A stretch of DNA of 64,000 bases from NCBI GenBank assembly GCA_945860375.1, contig CAMAQR010000009.1, forward strand, positions 1-64,000. Reading direction: 5' to 3'. The notes below the pieces were generated by a model, which did not search any database, was not told the DNA's origin, and worked only from the letters and a program-made list of their open reading frames with translations. The stretch comes from Pseudorhodobacter antarcticus (GTDB lineage Bacteria > Pseudomonadota > Alphaproteobacteria > Rhodobacterales > Rhodobacteraceae). Shown here in pieces: positions 8,907 to 17,364 of the stretch. The number at the start of each line of letters is the position of its first letter. The stretch's first letter is position 1. Position numbers and translations under genes: made by a program.

Positions 8907-9803
8907 TCAGCGTTCCCAGAAGTAAACGGTGGCGGGCTCTGGCTCCCAGACACGGGCGGATTCGATGCCCGGCAGGTTGACGAGGGCGCGGTATTCAGAA
9001 CCGAAGGCGACGTATTGATCAGTTTCGGCCATCACGGCGGGTTTGCAGGCGATGGGATCACGCACCACGCCAAAGCCGTCTTTGGTGCCAACCACGAAGG
9101 TGAAGAAACCATCAAGATCGGTGAGCGTGGCTTCCAGTGCTTTGCCCAAGGTTTCGCCCTGTTGCAATTTGTGGCTGACGAAAGCCGCGCCAACTTCGGT
9201 GTCATTTTCGGTCTCAAAGGTCATACCAAGGCGTTTGAGCTCGCGGCGCACACCATTATGGTTGGAAAGTGAGCCGTTGTGCACCAAGCACTGATCGTCA
9301 CCGGTTGAGAACGGATGCGCGCCCATCGTCGTCACGGCGGATTCGGTGGCCATGCGGGTATGACCGATGCCATGGGTGCCGTGCATTTTTGCAACTTCAA
9401 AGCGGGCCGCAACGTCTTTCGGCAGACCGACCTCTTTGTAGATTTCAATGCCTTCACCGGAAGACATCACTTTTACATTGGGGCGCAATGCGCGCAACGC
9501 AACGCGCGCTGCATCCAACTGGCCCGCCGGGACATCCAGCACGGCATGGGTGGATTTCACCACCATCAGCACGGGTTGGCCCAAAGCAGCACCCATATCG
9601 ACGTCGAGGTTTTTGAAGTCAATGTCGGGTGTGGCCGATTGCACGGTCAGTTTGCCGTGGCCAGCCTTGCCTTCGGAATAAATCGCGATTCCGGCGCTGT
9701 CAGGGCCGCGGTCGGTCATGGTGATCAGCATTTCGGTCAGCATCGCGCCCAACTGAGGCTCTAGCTTGGGGTCCTTCAAGAAAAGACCGACGATTCCGCA
9801 CAT
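8907..9803 (-). CDS. mgsA: N-methylglutamate synthase subunit A (class II glutamine amidotransferase)
   Basis: The 298-residue protein begins MCGIVGLF, so Cys2 becomes the N-terminal nucleophile after Met removal, as in class II (Ntn) amidotransferases. HGIGHTRMATES and CLVHNGSLSNHNGVRREL are typical of the family. It would hydrolyse the amide of gamma-glutamylmethylamide and channel methylamine to MgsC. The ATG at 9803 is fixed by the Cys2 requirement and by an AAGGAG ribosome binding site; the 20-residue upstream extension of the frame would abolish the catalytic terminus. It is the first gene of the mgs-gma operon and is divergent from the permease operon at 10067. Confidence 0.88.
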   Translation of the reverse strand: MCGIVGLFLKDPKLEPQLGAMLTEMLITMTDRGPDSAGIAIYSEGKAGHGKLTVQSATPDIDFKNLDVDMGAALGQPVLMVVKSTHAVLDVPAGQLDAARVALRALRPNVKVMSSGEGIEIYKEVGLPKDVAARFEVAKMHGTHGIGHTRMATESAVTTMGAHPFSTGDDQCLVHNGSLSNHNGVRRELKRLGMTFETENDTEVGAAFVSHKLQQGETLGKALEATLTDLDGFFTFVVGTKDGFGVVRDPIACKPAVMAETDQYVAFGSEYRALVNLPGIESARVWEPEPATVYFWER

Positions 9804-10066
9804 GGCGCGACTCCTTGTCGTATTGATCTCGGCCAAGGCTACCACGGCAAAATGTTTCGTCAACTGTGAAGAAACTTTTTTTCACCTTGGGTAATGATTT
9901 TCAATTGGCCTATTTTTTCATCGAATCCTTTGACAGAATGTCGCAGGCGGTGTTTCCTATCAGACAATAAAATTCACGCACAGAAATCAAGCGGGACCAA
10001 ACCCGCTGCGACTGCCGCGCAACGGCCCTAAGCGCGGTCAGGTGGAGGGGGCCTTGGGAGGAAATC
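9804..10066. promoter_or_regulatory. Divergent promoter region between mgsA and the small-membrane-protein/permease operon
   Basis: This AT-rich spacer of 263 bases must hold promoters for both transcription units. Two nested inverted repeats are visible near the mgsA side: GTTTC at 9854-9858 with GAAAC at 9871-9875, and GTGAA at 9866-9870 with TTCAC at 9881-9885, flanking a T-run. They could be operators for the XRE-cupin regulator at 19374, but this is a guess. A TTGACA at 9930-9935 lacks a well-spaced -10 box. Confidence 0.45.
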
Positions 10067-10357
10067 TTGTCTGATCTGAACACACGGATCGAGGCGATGC
10101 ATCGAAGCGACACGCGAATTGCGTGGGCGTTTGTCATCGGCCTCTGGCTGGCTATTGGGTTTGTGGCTTACGGCACTTGGGATCTGGCGCCGTCAGGTGC
10201 TGCGCGGGTGCTGCTGCTGATCGGCGGTACGCTGGTGCTGATCTATAACACCGCTGCGATCATGGCGATGCTGCGCCATTACCGCGATGACCGCGACTTC
10301 ATGTATGGCTTGGACATCAAGTTCATGGATGCAGCCAAGCTTGCGAAGGGGAAATAG
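10067..10357 (+). CDS. Small two-helix membrane protein, permease operon
   Basis: A TTG start at 10067 follows a strong GGGAGGAAATC ribosome binding site, giving 96 residues. Two hydrophobic helices are visible (about residues 18-38 and 47-68), flanked by a charged N-terminus and a basic tail ending KLAKGK. I do not recognise a family. The stop codon directly abuts the ATG of the next small membrane gene, and the block leads into an APC permease, so an accessory or assembly role for that transporter is the simplest idea. This is inference from context only. Confidence 0.7.
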   Translation: MSDLNTRIEAMHRSDTRIAWAFVIGLWLAIGFVAYGTWDLAPSGAARVLLLIGGTLVLIYNTAAIMAMLRHYRDDRDFMYGLDIKFMDAAKLAKGK

Positions 10358-10738
10358 ATGGCACGCTATATCCCCCCCGTTCAAAGCAAACTGAGTCAGA
10401 TCATCGACGTGGTTGTGCTGGTGGTGCTGTCGGTCGGCGCGTTGTTTGTGCCTTTGTGGCTGGGGTTGGCCGGATCGGCCAAATTGCCGGTTCCGGTGGA
10501 AAACCCAACTTGGGAGAGTCTGGGACAGAACTCGGTGATGGTGGCGCAGTGGAACAAGCTGGGCTTTCCCGATGCGGCTTCGGCACATGATATGATCACG
10601 GCACGATATGATTACAGTTTCAGCTGGGTGTCGCTGGCAGTGATGGTCGTCGTGATCGTCGGCTATTTCGTGATGATGATCCGGTTTTCCGACATCGAAT
10701 ACCGCGAAGTGATCGCTGAGAAATTCGGTGAGAAATAG
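10358..10738 (+). CDS. Small two-helix membrane protein, permease operon
   Basis: The 126-residue protein has an N-terminal helix (about residues 14-37) and a second near the C-terminus (about 88-108). Between them lies a roughly 50-residue segment (VENPTWESLGQNSVMVAQWN) that would face one side of the membrane. It starts immediately after the previous stop and ends six bases before the next start. No family is recognised. The hairpin topology with a central soluble loop suits an auxiliary subunit. Confidence 0.7.
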   Translation: MARYIPPVQSKLSQIIDVVVLVVLSVGALFVPLWLGLAGSAKLPVPVENPTWESLGQNSVMVAQWNKLGFPDAASAHDMITARYDYSFSWVSLAVMVVVIVGYFVMMIRFSDIEYREVIAEKFGEK

Positions 10739-10744
10739 GGGGCG

Positions 10745-10921
10745 ATGATGGATATCTGGAATTATATCGAATACGGCGCTTGGACCTTGTCCGCGCTGTT
10801 CGGGCTGTTGATTGTGATCGACTGGATCAAGATCGACACCACATATTCGGAAGAAATGCTGACATCGTCGCGCGAAGGCGAGTTGGAAGCGATGACCGAA
10901 AAACATCGGCTGGAGGGCTGA
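10745..10921 (+). CDS. Very small single-helix membrane protein (58 aa), permease operon
   Basis: An ATG ATG start at 10745 opens a 58-codon frame ending TGA at 10921, one base before the permease ATG. The product starts MMDIWNYIEYGAWTLS, has one hydrophobic helix (about residues 11-29) and a charged tail rich in Glu, Lys and Arg. It is short enough to be missed by standard gene callers. The tight spacing on both sides supports translation; its function is unknown. Confidence 0.65.
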   Translation: MMDIWNYIEYGAWTLSALFGLLIVIDWIKIDTTYSEEMLTSSREGELEAMTEKHRLEG

Positions 10922-10922
10922 G

Positions 10923-12350
10923 ATGGCACATTCTCAAACGGACGTGGACCATACCGCGCATGGTCAGTCGATGGGGCTTTTGCGGGTGCTGGGCCCGGCG
11001 CATGTGTGGGCGCTTGGCGTCGGCATCGTGTTGGTCGGCGAGTATATGGGCTGGAACTTTGCGGTGGGTAAGGGGGGCGCTTATGCAGCACTGATCGCCT
11101 GCTGGTTTGCGGGGGTTCTGTACTCTTGTGTCGCGATGATTGACAGCGAGGTGACCTCTACGGTGGCCGCCGCGGGTGGGCAATACACGCAGGCCAAGCA
11201 TATCGTCGGGCCGCTGATGGCGTTCAACGTTGGCCTCTATCTGGTGTTTGCCTATACGATGCTGGAGGCTGGCAACGCGATCACTTTGGGGTTCTTGGTC
11301 GATACTGTGGCCGGGATGACCGGCCATGAAGGCGGCTTGGATCAGCGCCCGTTCATCGTGCTGGCGATCATGTTTCTGGCATGGCTGAACTATCGCGGGG
11401 TGTTGGCGACCCTGACGTTCAACCTTGTGATCACCGCGATTGCCTTTGTGGCGATCATCGTGATTTTTCTGGCAACCTCGCCTTTGTTGGGTGCCGGAGA
11501 GATGCTGCACAAGGATCTGATGAGCGGTCAGGCGTCTTTGCCTTACGGCTGGTTGGGGATCTTGGCCGCGATGCACTTTGGCCTTTGGTATTATCTGGGC
11601 ATTGAAGGGACGACGCAGGCGGCAGAGGAAGTGCGCTCGCCAGCCCGTTCTTTGCCGTTTGGCACCTTGGCCGGGATCATGACGCTGCTGATTGCGGCGA
11701 CGTTGACCTGGTATGTCTGTGCGGGGCTGTTGCCTTGGGAGTATCTGGGCGACGGGGTGAATGGGGCGGTGGCACCATTGTTCTCGGCGGCGCAGATCAC
11801 GGGGTCTTCGGCACTGGTGTGGTTGCTGGGGATTGGCACGCTGTTTGCCACTTTGGCAAGCGCGAATGGCTGTATCAATGATGCATCCCGTGCGTGGTTC
11901 TCTATGGGCCGCGATCACTATCTGCCCGCGTGGTTTGGCGCGGTGCATCCGGTCTATCGCACGCCCTACCGCGCGATCATCTTTCTGGTGCCGATTGCGC
12001 TGATCTTTGCTTTGGGAGCGCCCTTGGATCAGGTGATCACCTTCTCAATCCTGTCGGGTCTGCTCGGCTATACGTTCATGCCGATAAACATGATTATGTT
12101 CCGCAATAAATGGCCTTTGGACACCATCAAGCGCGGCTATGAGCATCCGTTGCACCCGCTGCCGGCGATCTCGCTGATGGCTTTGTGTGCGGTGACCTAT
12201 TTCGCGGTGTTCCTCGGCTATGGCACACAACTGATTGCGATGATCGGGTTTTATATCGTGGTCAGCCTGTGGTTCCACTTCTGGCGCTATCGGTTTGTGA
12301 AGCGCGCCGATCAGTTCACCATGCCGTGGCCACGTCCGCGCGGCTATTGA
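10923..12350 (+). CDS. APC-family amino acid/amine permease
   Basis: The 475-residue integral membrane protein shows about 12 hydrophobic helices and APC-superfamily signatures: GVGIVLVGEYMGWNFAVGKG near the N-terminus, YLGIEGTTQAAEEVRSP in the middle, and the SANGCINDASRAWFSMGRD loop typical of ethanolamine- and amino acid-type APC permeases. It would import a nitrogenous solute. Its place between mgsABC-gmaS and dmmDABC suggests a methylated amine or a gamma-glutamyl intermediate, but the substrate is not shown by sequence. It is the fourth gene of the operon starting at 10067. Confidence 0.85.
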   Translation: MAHSQTDVDHTAHGQSMGLLRVLGPAHVWALGVGIVLVGEYMGWNFAVGKGGAYAALIACWFAGVLYSCVAMIDSEVTSTVAAAGGQYTQAKHIVGPLMAFNVGLYLVFAYTMLEAGNAITLGFLVDTVAGMTGHEGGLDQRPFIVLAIMFLAWLNYRGVLATLTFNLVITAIAFVAIIVIFLATSPLLGAGEMLHKDLMSGQASLPYGWLGILAAMHFGLWYYLGIEGTTQAAEEVRSPARSLPFGTLAGIMTLLIAATLTWYVCAGLLPWEYLGDGVNGAVAPLFSAAQITGSSALVWLLGIGTLFATLASANGCINDASRAWFSMGRDHYLPAWFGAVHPVYRTPYRAIIFLVPIALIFALGAPLDQVITFSILSGLLGYTFMPINMIMFRNKWPLDTIKRGYEHPLHPLPAISLMALCAVTYFAVFLGYGTQLIAMIGFYIVVSLWFHFWRYRFVKRADQFTMPWPRPRGY

Positions 12351-12359
12351 GACAGCTCC

Positions 12360-12395
12360 CCGGCCCGCGTTCTGCGCGGGCCGGTTTCTTTTTTT
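12360..12395 (+). terminator. Rho-independent terminator after the first permease
   Basis: A perfect 10-bp GC-rich stem (CCGGCCCGCG / CGCGGGCCGG) with a TTCTG loop is followed by TTTCTTTTTTT. It lies ten bases beyond the permease stop and is one of the clearest terminators in the window, closing the operon from 10067. Confidence 0.9.
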
Positions 12396-12405
12396 GGGAT
12401 AGCGT

Positions 12406-13065
12406 ATGAAATTTCTGATCTGGGCCTTGGTTATTGCGATCGGCTGCGCCATTGCGGTGCGGCTGCGGGGGCAGAGTGCCAAGCGGTTTGCCGTGCGGGG
12501 GCGGTATTTCGCAGAGGTCGAAAGGTTGTTCGTGGCGCCGATTTTGGCCACCGCACCGACCGGGTTTCCGCGCCTCTCAGGCCGCTATCAGGGCGCGCTG
12601 TTTGATCTGCAAGTGGTGCCAGATACCCTGACCTATCGCAAACTACCTGCGCTGTGGCTGCTGGTGACACTGACTGAACCGACCCCAGCCCGCGCCACGA
12701 TCGATGTGATGCTGCGCCCGCGTGGGGTGGAGCCGTTCAGCAACTTTCGTGATTTGGCGGTGCAGATTGCGAACCCGCCAGAATTTCCAGAAGATTGCGC
12801 TATTCGTTCGGATGCGCCAGAGGCCGCACCACCGGCGGATTTCGTGTTGACGCATCTGAGGCGGCTGGATCCTGATTTGCTGAAAGAGCTGGTGATCTCG
12901 CCCAAGGGGTTGCGGCTTGTTTGGTTGGCCGACGAAGCCAACCGCACCCGGTATCTGGCATTTCGGGATGCTGAAATGGGCAAGACACCACTGGCCCCGG
13001 CGCTGTTGGAACCGCTGCTGGCGGCGCTTCTTGCGCTGCGCGATGATCTGAAGGAATTGCCATGA
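12406..13065 (+). CDS. Membrane-anchored protein of unknown function
   Basis: The 219-residue protein has one N-terminal hydrophobic anchor (MKFLIWALVIAIGCAIAV) and a soluble remainder. That part contains a beta-rich section with FPRLSGRYQGALFDLQVVPD and YRKLPALWLLVTLTEP. The C-terminus is predicted to be helical. I do not recognise the domain. The gene begins just after the terminator at 12360, and its stop overlaps the start of the next gene by four bases (ATGA), so the two form a unit between the two permeases. A function in amine metabolism is only suggested by position. Confidence 0.65.
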   Translation: MKFLIWALVIAIGCAIAVRLRGQSAKRFAVRGRYFAEVERLFVAPILATAPTGFPRLSGRYQGALFDLQVVPDTLTYRKLPALWLLVTLTEPTPARATIDVMLRPRGVEPFSNFRDLAVQIANPPEFPEDCAIRSDAPEAAPPADFVLTHLRRLDPDLLKELVISPKGLRLVWLADEANRTRYLAFRDAEMGKTPLAPALLEPLLAALLALRDDLKELP

Positions 13066-13334
13066 GCCAGCCACTTAACCCCCGCCTGATCTTATTGGCT
13101 GCGACGATTCTGCCAGGATCCGGGCAAGTGCTGAACCGCCAGCCGATCCGAGGGCTGACGTTTGTGTTTTTCATCATTCTGCTGGGCGCATTCACCTTGA
13201 AAACCGCAGACCCCGATGTGTCACTGGTTGGAAAACTTGCCGGTGGTTTGTTCGTTTGGGCGCTGGCGATGATGGATGCCTACAAGACCGCCCGCGTGCG
13301 ATTCGAGGTTTGGCGGCATGGCAAATCGGCCTGA
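13062..13334 (+). CDS. Small multi-helix membrane protein of unknown function
   Basis: The 90-residue protein has a hydrophobic N-terminus with LPGSGQVLNRQPIRG, a motif seen in small TM2-like membrane proteins. Two clear helices follow (about residues 29-46 and 56-73), then a short basic tail. It overlaps the preceding gene by four bases, which suggests coupled translation. No specific role can be assigned. Confidence 0.65.
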   Translation: MSQPLNPRLILLAATILPGSGQVLNRQPIRGLTFVFFIILLGAFTLKTADPDVSLVGKLAGGLFVWALAMMDAYKTARVRFEVWRHGKSA

Positions 13335-13528
13335 CAGCACAATTCTGCGGCAGAAATGCACTTTTTACCCAGACAATGACATCGACGCCCAATTCAAAGT
13401 TAAAAAATATTCCCCTTAGGCGAAAAATCGCTTTGCGATGGGCGTGCCCCGCTTCAATGTGTCGCAACCGGAACCATAGGATCTGGCCAGTTCAAGGCCA
13501 GACAACAACAGGGACAAAGGAACACTTG

Positions 13529-15301
13529 ATGTCTACAGAAAGCAAAGCGGGCGATCTGCATCGCGCGCTGAATTGGAAAGGCGCCTTCTGGGTCGCCGCA
13601 GGGGTACCGCCCCTTGTGCTGTTTTCCATCGGCGGCATCGCGGGGGTGGCTGGGCAAGCCGCCTTCGTGGTTTGGATGTTGTCGATGATCATGGGCTTTT
13701 CGCAAAGCTTCACCTATGCCGAAATGGCGGGGATGTTCGGCAACAAGTCGGGCGGCACGTCTGTTTATGGTGCGACCGCATGGTTGCGCTATTCCAAGCT
13801 GATCGCGCCGCTGTCGGTCTGGTGCAACTGGTTTGCATGGTCGCCCGTGCTGTCGCTGGGTTGCGCCATCGCGGCGGGCTATATCCTGAACGCTTTGTTC
13901 CCGATCCCGCTGGAAACCGCCCCGCAAGTGGTGGAATGGATTGCAGCCAATATTGCCAACTATACAGAAACCACCGAAAGCGTGGTGGCCTATATCGCCG
14001 CCAATGCGGGCACCACGCCTGCGGATGCGATCACCGCCGTGGCTTCTGCCGATGGCGTTGCCGCCCTGACCCCGGCGTTCCGGGTGTGGGAGGCTTATGC
14101 GCTGAACATTCCGGGTCTGGGTGTGCTGCACTTCAACTCGACCTTCGTGATCGGCGTTGTGCTGATGCTGATCATGCTGGCGATCCAGCATCGCGGCATC
14201 GCGGCCACGGCAAGCGCACAAAAGGTGCTGGCGGTTGTGGTGTTGGTGCCCTTGCTGCTGGTCGGTCTGATCCCGATCATCAACGGCGACATCAACACGA
14301 TGAATGTCACTGGCATCGTGCCACCGACAGGGGCCTATTCGGGCGTTAATGGCGAGTGGAACGTTGGCGGCTGGACGCTGTTCTTGGGCGGCATGTATAT
14401 CGCCGCTTGGTCGACCTACGGCTTTGAAACTGCGGTTTGCTACACGGCCGAGCTGAAAGACCCCAAGCGCGATACGTTCCGTGCGATTTTCTACTCGGGT
14501 CTTTTGTGCATGGTGTTCTTCTTCCTGATCCCGTTCTCGTTCCAAGGCGTTTACGGCTTGAACGGTATGCTGGAAACCGGGATTGTGGATGGCACCGGGG
14601 TGGCTGCGGCTTTGGGTGCTATGGTGGGGTCCAACCCGGTCTTCATCCAGATCTTTGTGATCTTGATGATCCTTGCGCTGTTTCTCGCGATCATGACGGC
14701 GATGGCAGGGTCTTCGCGGACGCTCTATCAGGGGTCGCGCGACGGATGGTTGCCGAAATATCTGGTGAAAACCAACGCGAATGGCGCGCCTGTTGGGGCG
14801 ATGTGGACGGATTTCGGCTTTAACGTGATCCTGCTGGCGCTGGCCTCGGACGTTGGTGGCTACTTCTATGTGCTGGCGATCTCCAACGTCGGCTACATCC
14901 TGTTCAACTTCCTGAACTTGAACGCAGGCTGGATTCACCGCATCGACAGCCCGCATCTGAACAGGCCGTGGAGAGCCCCGAACTGGCTGATTGGCGTCAA
15001 CACGGTGCTCGCCTTCGTGAACGCGCTGTTCTTGGGCGCTGGCGCCAAAGTCTGGGGCTATGAAAACGCTCTGTGGTCGGGGCTGGTGTTTGCGGCCTTT
15101 ATCATCCCCGTGTTCTGGTTCCGCCATTATGTGCAGGACAAGGGCCATTTCCCGAAAGAGGCGATGGAGGATCTGGGTCTGAGTGATCACGGCGATCTGG
15201 GTCCACGCAGGGCCGGGATGCTGCCCTATCTTGCGCTGTTGGCCGGGGCCGCGGTTGTATTGTGGTCGAACTGGTTCTTCGTGCTGCCCGTCGCAGCCTG
15301 A
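13529..15301 (+). CDS. Second APC-family permease
   Basis: The 590-residue protein is an APC-superfamily transporter with many hydrophobic helices. It shows the helix 1 motif LFSIGGIAGVAGQAAF, the SFTYAEMAGMFGNKSGG loop and the AWSTYGFETAVCYTAELKDP segment. It is longer than most relatives, with an extra periplasmic-type loop of about 80 residues (ETTESVVAYIAANAGTTPAD) before helix 5. The ATG at 13529 is preceded by AAGGA. It lies directly upstream of dmmDABC on the same strand but is separated by a terminator, so it is probably its own unit. Amine uptake is likely from context; substrate unknown. Confidence 0.82.
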   Translation: MSTESKAGDLHRALNWKGAFWVAAGVPPLVLFSIGGIAGVAGQAAFVVWMLSMIMGFSQSFTYAEMAGMFGNKSGGTSVYGATAWLRYSKLIAPLSVWCNWFAWSPVLSLGCAIAAGYILNALFPIPLETAPQVVEWIAANIANYTETTESVVAYIAANAGTTPADAITAVASADGVAALTPAFRVWEAYALNIPGLGVLHFNSTFVIGVVLMLIMLAIQHRGIAATASAQKVLAVVVLVPLLLVGLIPIINGDINTMNVTGIVPPTGAYSGVNGEWNVGGWTLFLGGMYIAAWSTYGFETAVCYTAELKDPKRDTFRAIFYSGLLCMVFFFLIPFSFQGVYGLNGMLETGIVDGTGVAAALGAMVGSNPVFIQIFVILMILALFLAIMTAMAGSSRTLYQGSRDGWLPKYLVKTNANGAPVGAMWTDFGFNVILLALASDVGGYFYVLAISNVGYILFNFLNLNAGWIHRIDSPHLNRPWRAPNWLIGVNTVLAFVNALFLGAGAKVWGYENALWSGLVFAAFIIPVFWFRHYVQDKGHFPKEAMEDLGLSDHGDLGPRRAGMLPYLALLAGAAVVLWSNWFFVLPVAA

Positions 15302-15316
15302 ACTGCCCCTAAATTG

Positions 15317-15350
15317 TGCAAATGGGCGGTCTTCGGGCCGCCCATTTGTA
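15317..15350 (+). terminator. Terminator after the second permease
   Basis: A stem of 10 perfect pairs (AAATGGGCGG / CCGCCCATTT), extendable by about three more, with loop TCTTCGGG, lies 15 bases beyond the permease stop. It separates the permease transcript from dmmDABC. The A/T-flanked stem could work in either direction. Confidence 0.8.
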
Positions 15351-15484
15351 TTCACCATTGTCTCCGCAAGTAATGGTCGGGAAAATTCCCTGACAGGAAA
15401 TAATTTTGCACAACAAGGTTGATTTTACCAAAACCCAGCCCCACAGTGTTGGCAGAAAATACAACCGCTTAAGGGGGGGGATAC

Positions 15485-16624
15485 ATGACAAATTCCTGGC
15501 GTTTCTCGACACTCGCAGATCGTCACCGCGCTTTGGGGTCCAATCTGGAAGATTGGTCAGGCATGGGCACAGCTTGGTCTTACGAGAAAGGTGACCCGGA
15601 TGCCGAATATATGGCGATCCGCACCAAAGCCGGGCTGATGGATGTCTCGGGGCTGAAGAAGGTGCATGTCACCGGGCATGGTGCCAGCCATGTGATTGAA
15701 CGCGCAACGACGCGAAACATGGAAAAGCTGATGCCGGGGCGCTCGGTTTACGCAGCCATGCTGAACGATGCCGGCAAGTTCGTCGATGACTGCGTGATTT
15801 ACCGCACCGGGCCGAATGCGTTCATGGTGGTGCATGGATCCGGTCAGGGCTTTGAGCAACTGACAATGGCGGCAGCGGGCCGCGATGTCTCGGTGCGGTT
15901 TGACGACAATCTGCACGATCTGTCACTCCAAGGGCCGCTGGCGGTGGATTATCTGGCGCAGCATGTGCCGGGCATCCGCGACCTCGCGTATTTCTCGCAG
16001 ATGCAAACCGCGCTGTTTGGCAAGCCGGTGATGATCTCGCGCACCGGCTATACCGGAGAGCGCGGCTATGAGATTTTCTGCCGGGGCCAGGATGCGCCGA
16101 TGATCTGGGACCGGATTTTGGAAGAAGGGGCGGCGATGGGGATCATTCCCTGCCGCTTCACCACCTTGGATATGCTGCGCACTGAATCGTATCTGCTGTT
16201 TTTCCCGTTCGACAACTCGGAAATGTATCCGTTTGACACCGAAGGCCCCGGCGATACCCTGTGGGAATTGGGTCTGGATTTCACCGTGTCGCCCGGCAAA
16301 ACCGGGTTCCGGGGTGCTGAGGAGCATTACCGCCTGAAGGGGCGCGAGCGTTTCAAAATCTGGGGGCTGAAGCTGGACGGCAAGAATGCACCCGGCAATG
16401 GTGCGCCGGTGTTCAAGGGCAAGGAAAAGGTCGGTGTGGTGACGCAAGCGATGTATTCGCCGCTGAACGACTGGACCATCGCCATTGCGCGCCTGCCTGT
16501 CGACTGCGCCAACAACGGCACAAAACTGGTGGTGAACTGCGCCACCCACGGCGAGATCGCGGCAACCACCCACGCGATGCCGTTCTTCGATGTCGATAAA
16601 AAGCGTCGGACGGCGAAGGGCTAG
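15485..16624 (+). CDS. dmmD: DmmD, GcvT-type folate-dependent aminomethyltransferase
   Basis: The 379-residue protein is a glycine cleavage T-protein family member: an N-terminal folate-binding GcvT domain with MDVSGLKKVHVTG, ISRTGYTGERGYEIFC and TLDMLRTESYLLFF, then a C-terminal barrel (GKEKVGVVTQAMYSPL). In dmmDABC operons it is thought to take the formaldehyde released by dimethylamine demethylation onto tetrahydrofolate. A GGGGGGG ribosome binding site precedes the ATG. The next gene follows after a 125-base gap that contains a strong hairpin, so its expression may be partly uncoupled from dmmABC. Confidence 0.82.
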   Translation: MTNSWRFSTLADRHRALGSNLEDWSGMGTAWSYEKGDPDAEYMAIRTKAGLMDVSGLKKVHVTGHGASHVIERATTRNMEKLMPGRSVYAAMLNDAGKFVDDCVIYRTGPNAFMVVHGSGQGFEQLTMAAAGRDVSVRFDDNLHDLSLQGPLAVDYLAQHVPGIRDLAYFSQMQTALFGKPVMISRTGYTGERGYEIFCRGQDAPMIWDRILEEGAAMGIIPCRFTTLDMLRTESYLLFFPFDNSEMYPFDTEGPGDTLWELGLDFTVSPGKTGFRGAEEHYRLKGRERFKIWGLKLDGKNAPGNGAPVFKGKEKVGVVTQAMYSPLNDWTIAIARLPVDCANNGTKLVVNCATHGEIAATTHAMPFFDVDKKRRTAKG

Positions 16625-16641
16625 GGATTTCGCACTGGCTT

Positions 16642-16699
16642 AAATATCCCCGCCGGAGGCATTCGACCCTGGCCGAAGGAGCCTCCGGCGGGGATATTT
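16642..16699. terminator. Perfect 19-bp inverted repeat between dmmD and dmmA
   Basis: AAATATCCCCGCCGGAGGC at 16642-16660 is exactly mirrored by GCCTCCGGCGGGGATATTT at 16681-16699, with a 20-base loop. It lies inside an operon of functionally linked genes and may act as a partial terminator, an attenuator or an mRNA stabiliser. Its right arm is part of the dispersed GGATATTT...CCAAGATGAAA motif. Confidence 0.7.
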
Positions 16700-16713
16700 T
16701 GACCAAGATGAAA
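16692..16713 (+). repeat. Dispersed intergenic motif, copy 1
   Basis: GGATATTTTGACCAAGATGA plus AA follows the inverted repeat. A reverse-oriented partial copy (GGCTTAAATATCC) precedes the left arm, so two opposing copies make up the hairpin. Confidence 0.6.
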
Positions 16714-16749
16714 TCGTTCAGGGCAGATCGTTCAGGGATTGACGGAACT

Positions 16750-17364
16750 ATGACGAAGACGATGTTCGAGCCTTCCATCACCAGCCGCCCGGTTTACGGC
16801 GTGCTTTCGCCGGCCACCGGGTCGGCGCATTTGTTTGTCGCCGATGGTGAGGGCGCGGAGGCTTTGTGCGATCTGTTTGCCAAGGCTGAGACCGCCGAGA
16901 TGAAATCTGTCGGCCACATCATTTACATGCCGGGGGCGAATGGCTGCGACAAGACCGCAGCCGTGCAGGCCTTGGGCGTGGCGCAGTTTTATCGCGCACC
17001 GAGTTTTGCCGCGGCGCAGTCGCGGTTGGCCAAGGTGCTGGCTGATGCGCATATGGGATTGCAGATTTACACCGCAGGTACGGAGGGGTTGATGGCACAG
17101 GTGGCAGCCGCCGCGCAAAATGCCGGGCTGCCCTATGAGGCGGTGCAGATGGAACATCGCGGCAGCCTCGCGCGCCGGGTGCAGTGTGTGCATTGCAAGG
17201 GGGTGACCGAGAATGTCACGCTCGATCCGTTCCTGTGCAGCCATTGCGGCTTGAGCCTGTTCGTGCGCGACCATTTCTCACGCCGCCTTGCGGCGTTTCA
17301 GGGCGTGAATATTGATGCGGAAGACCCCGGGCAGGTTCCGGCATCGGTGGAGCGGTTCAAATGA
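16750..17364 (+). CDS. dmmA: Dimethylamine monooxygenase subunit DmmA-like protein with zinc-ribbon C-terminus
   Basis: The 204-residue protein has an N-terminal reductase-like alpha/beta region (GHIIYMPGANGCDKTAAV) and a C-terminal treble-Cys ribbon, CVHC then CSHC, ending near FVRDHFSRRLAAFQGV. It belongs to the DmmA-type family that accompanies the haem-dependent dimethylamine demethylase; a role in electron transfer or complex assembly is inferred. The ATG at 16750 is preferred over the longer frame from 16699, which would start inside the hairpin; 16762 is an alternative. It overlaps dmmB by four bases. Subunit letters follow the D-A-B-C order I know from Roseobacter operons. Confidence 0.78.
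   Translation: MTKTMFEPSITSRPVYGVLSPATGSAHLFVADGEGAEALCDLFAKAETAEMKSVGHIIYMPGANGCDKTAAVQALGVAQFYRAPSFAAAQSRLAKVLADAHMGLQIYTAGTEGLMAQVAAAAQNAGLPYEAVQMEHRGSLARRVQCVHCKGVTENVTLDPFLCSHCGLSLFVRDHFSRRLAAFQGVNIDAEDPGQVPASVERFK

Noticed and set aside
13454..15358. 634-codon minus-strand frame opposite the second permease
   Set aside because: It mirrors the APC permease exactly and has shadow-type composition without any domain.
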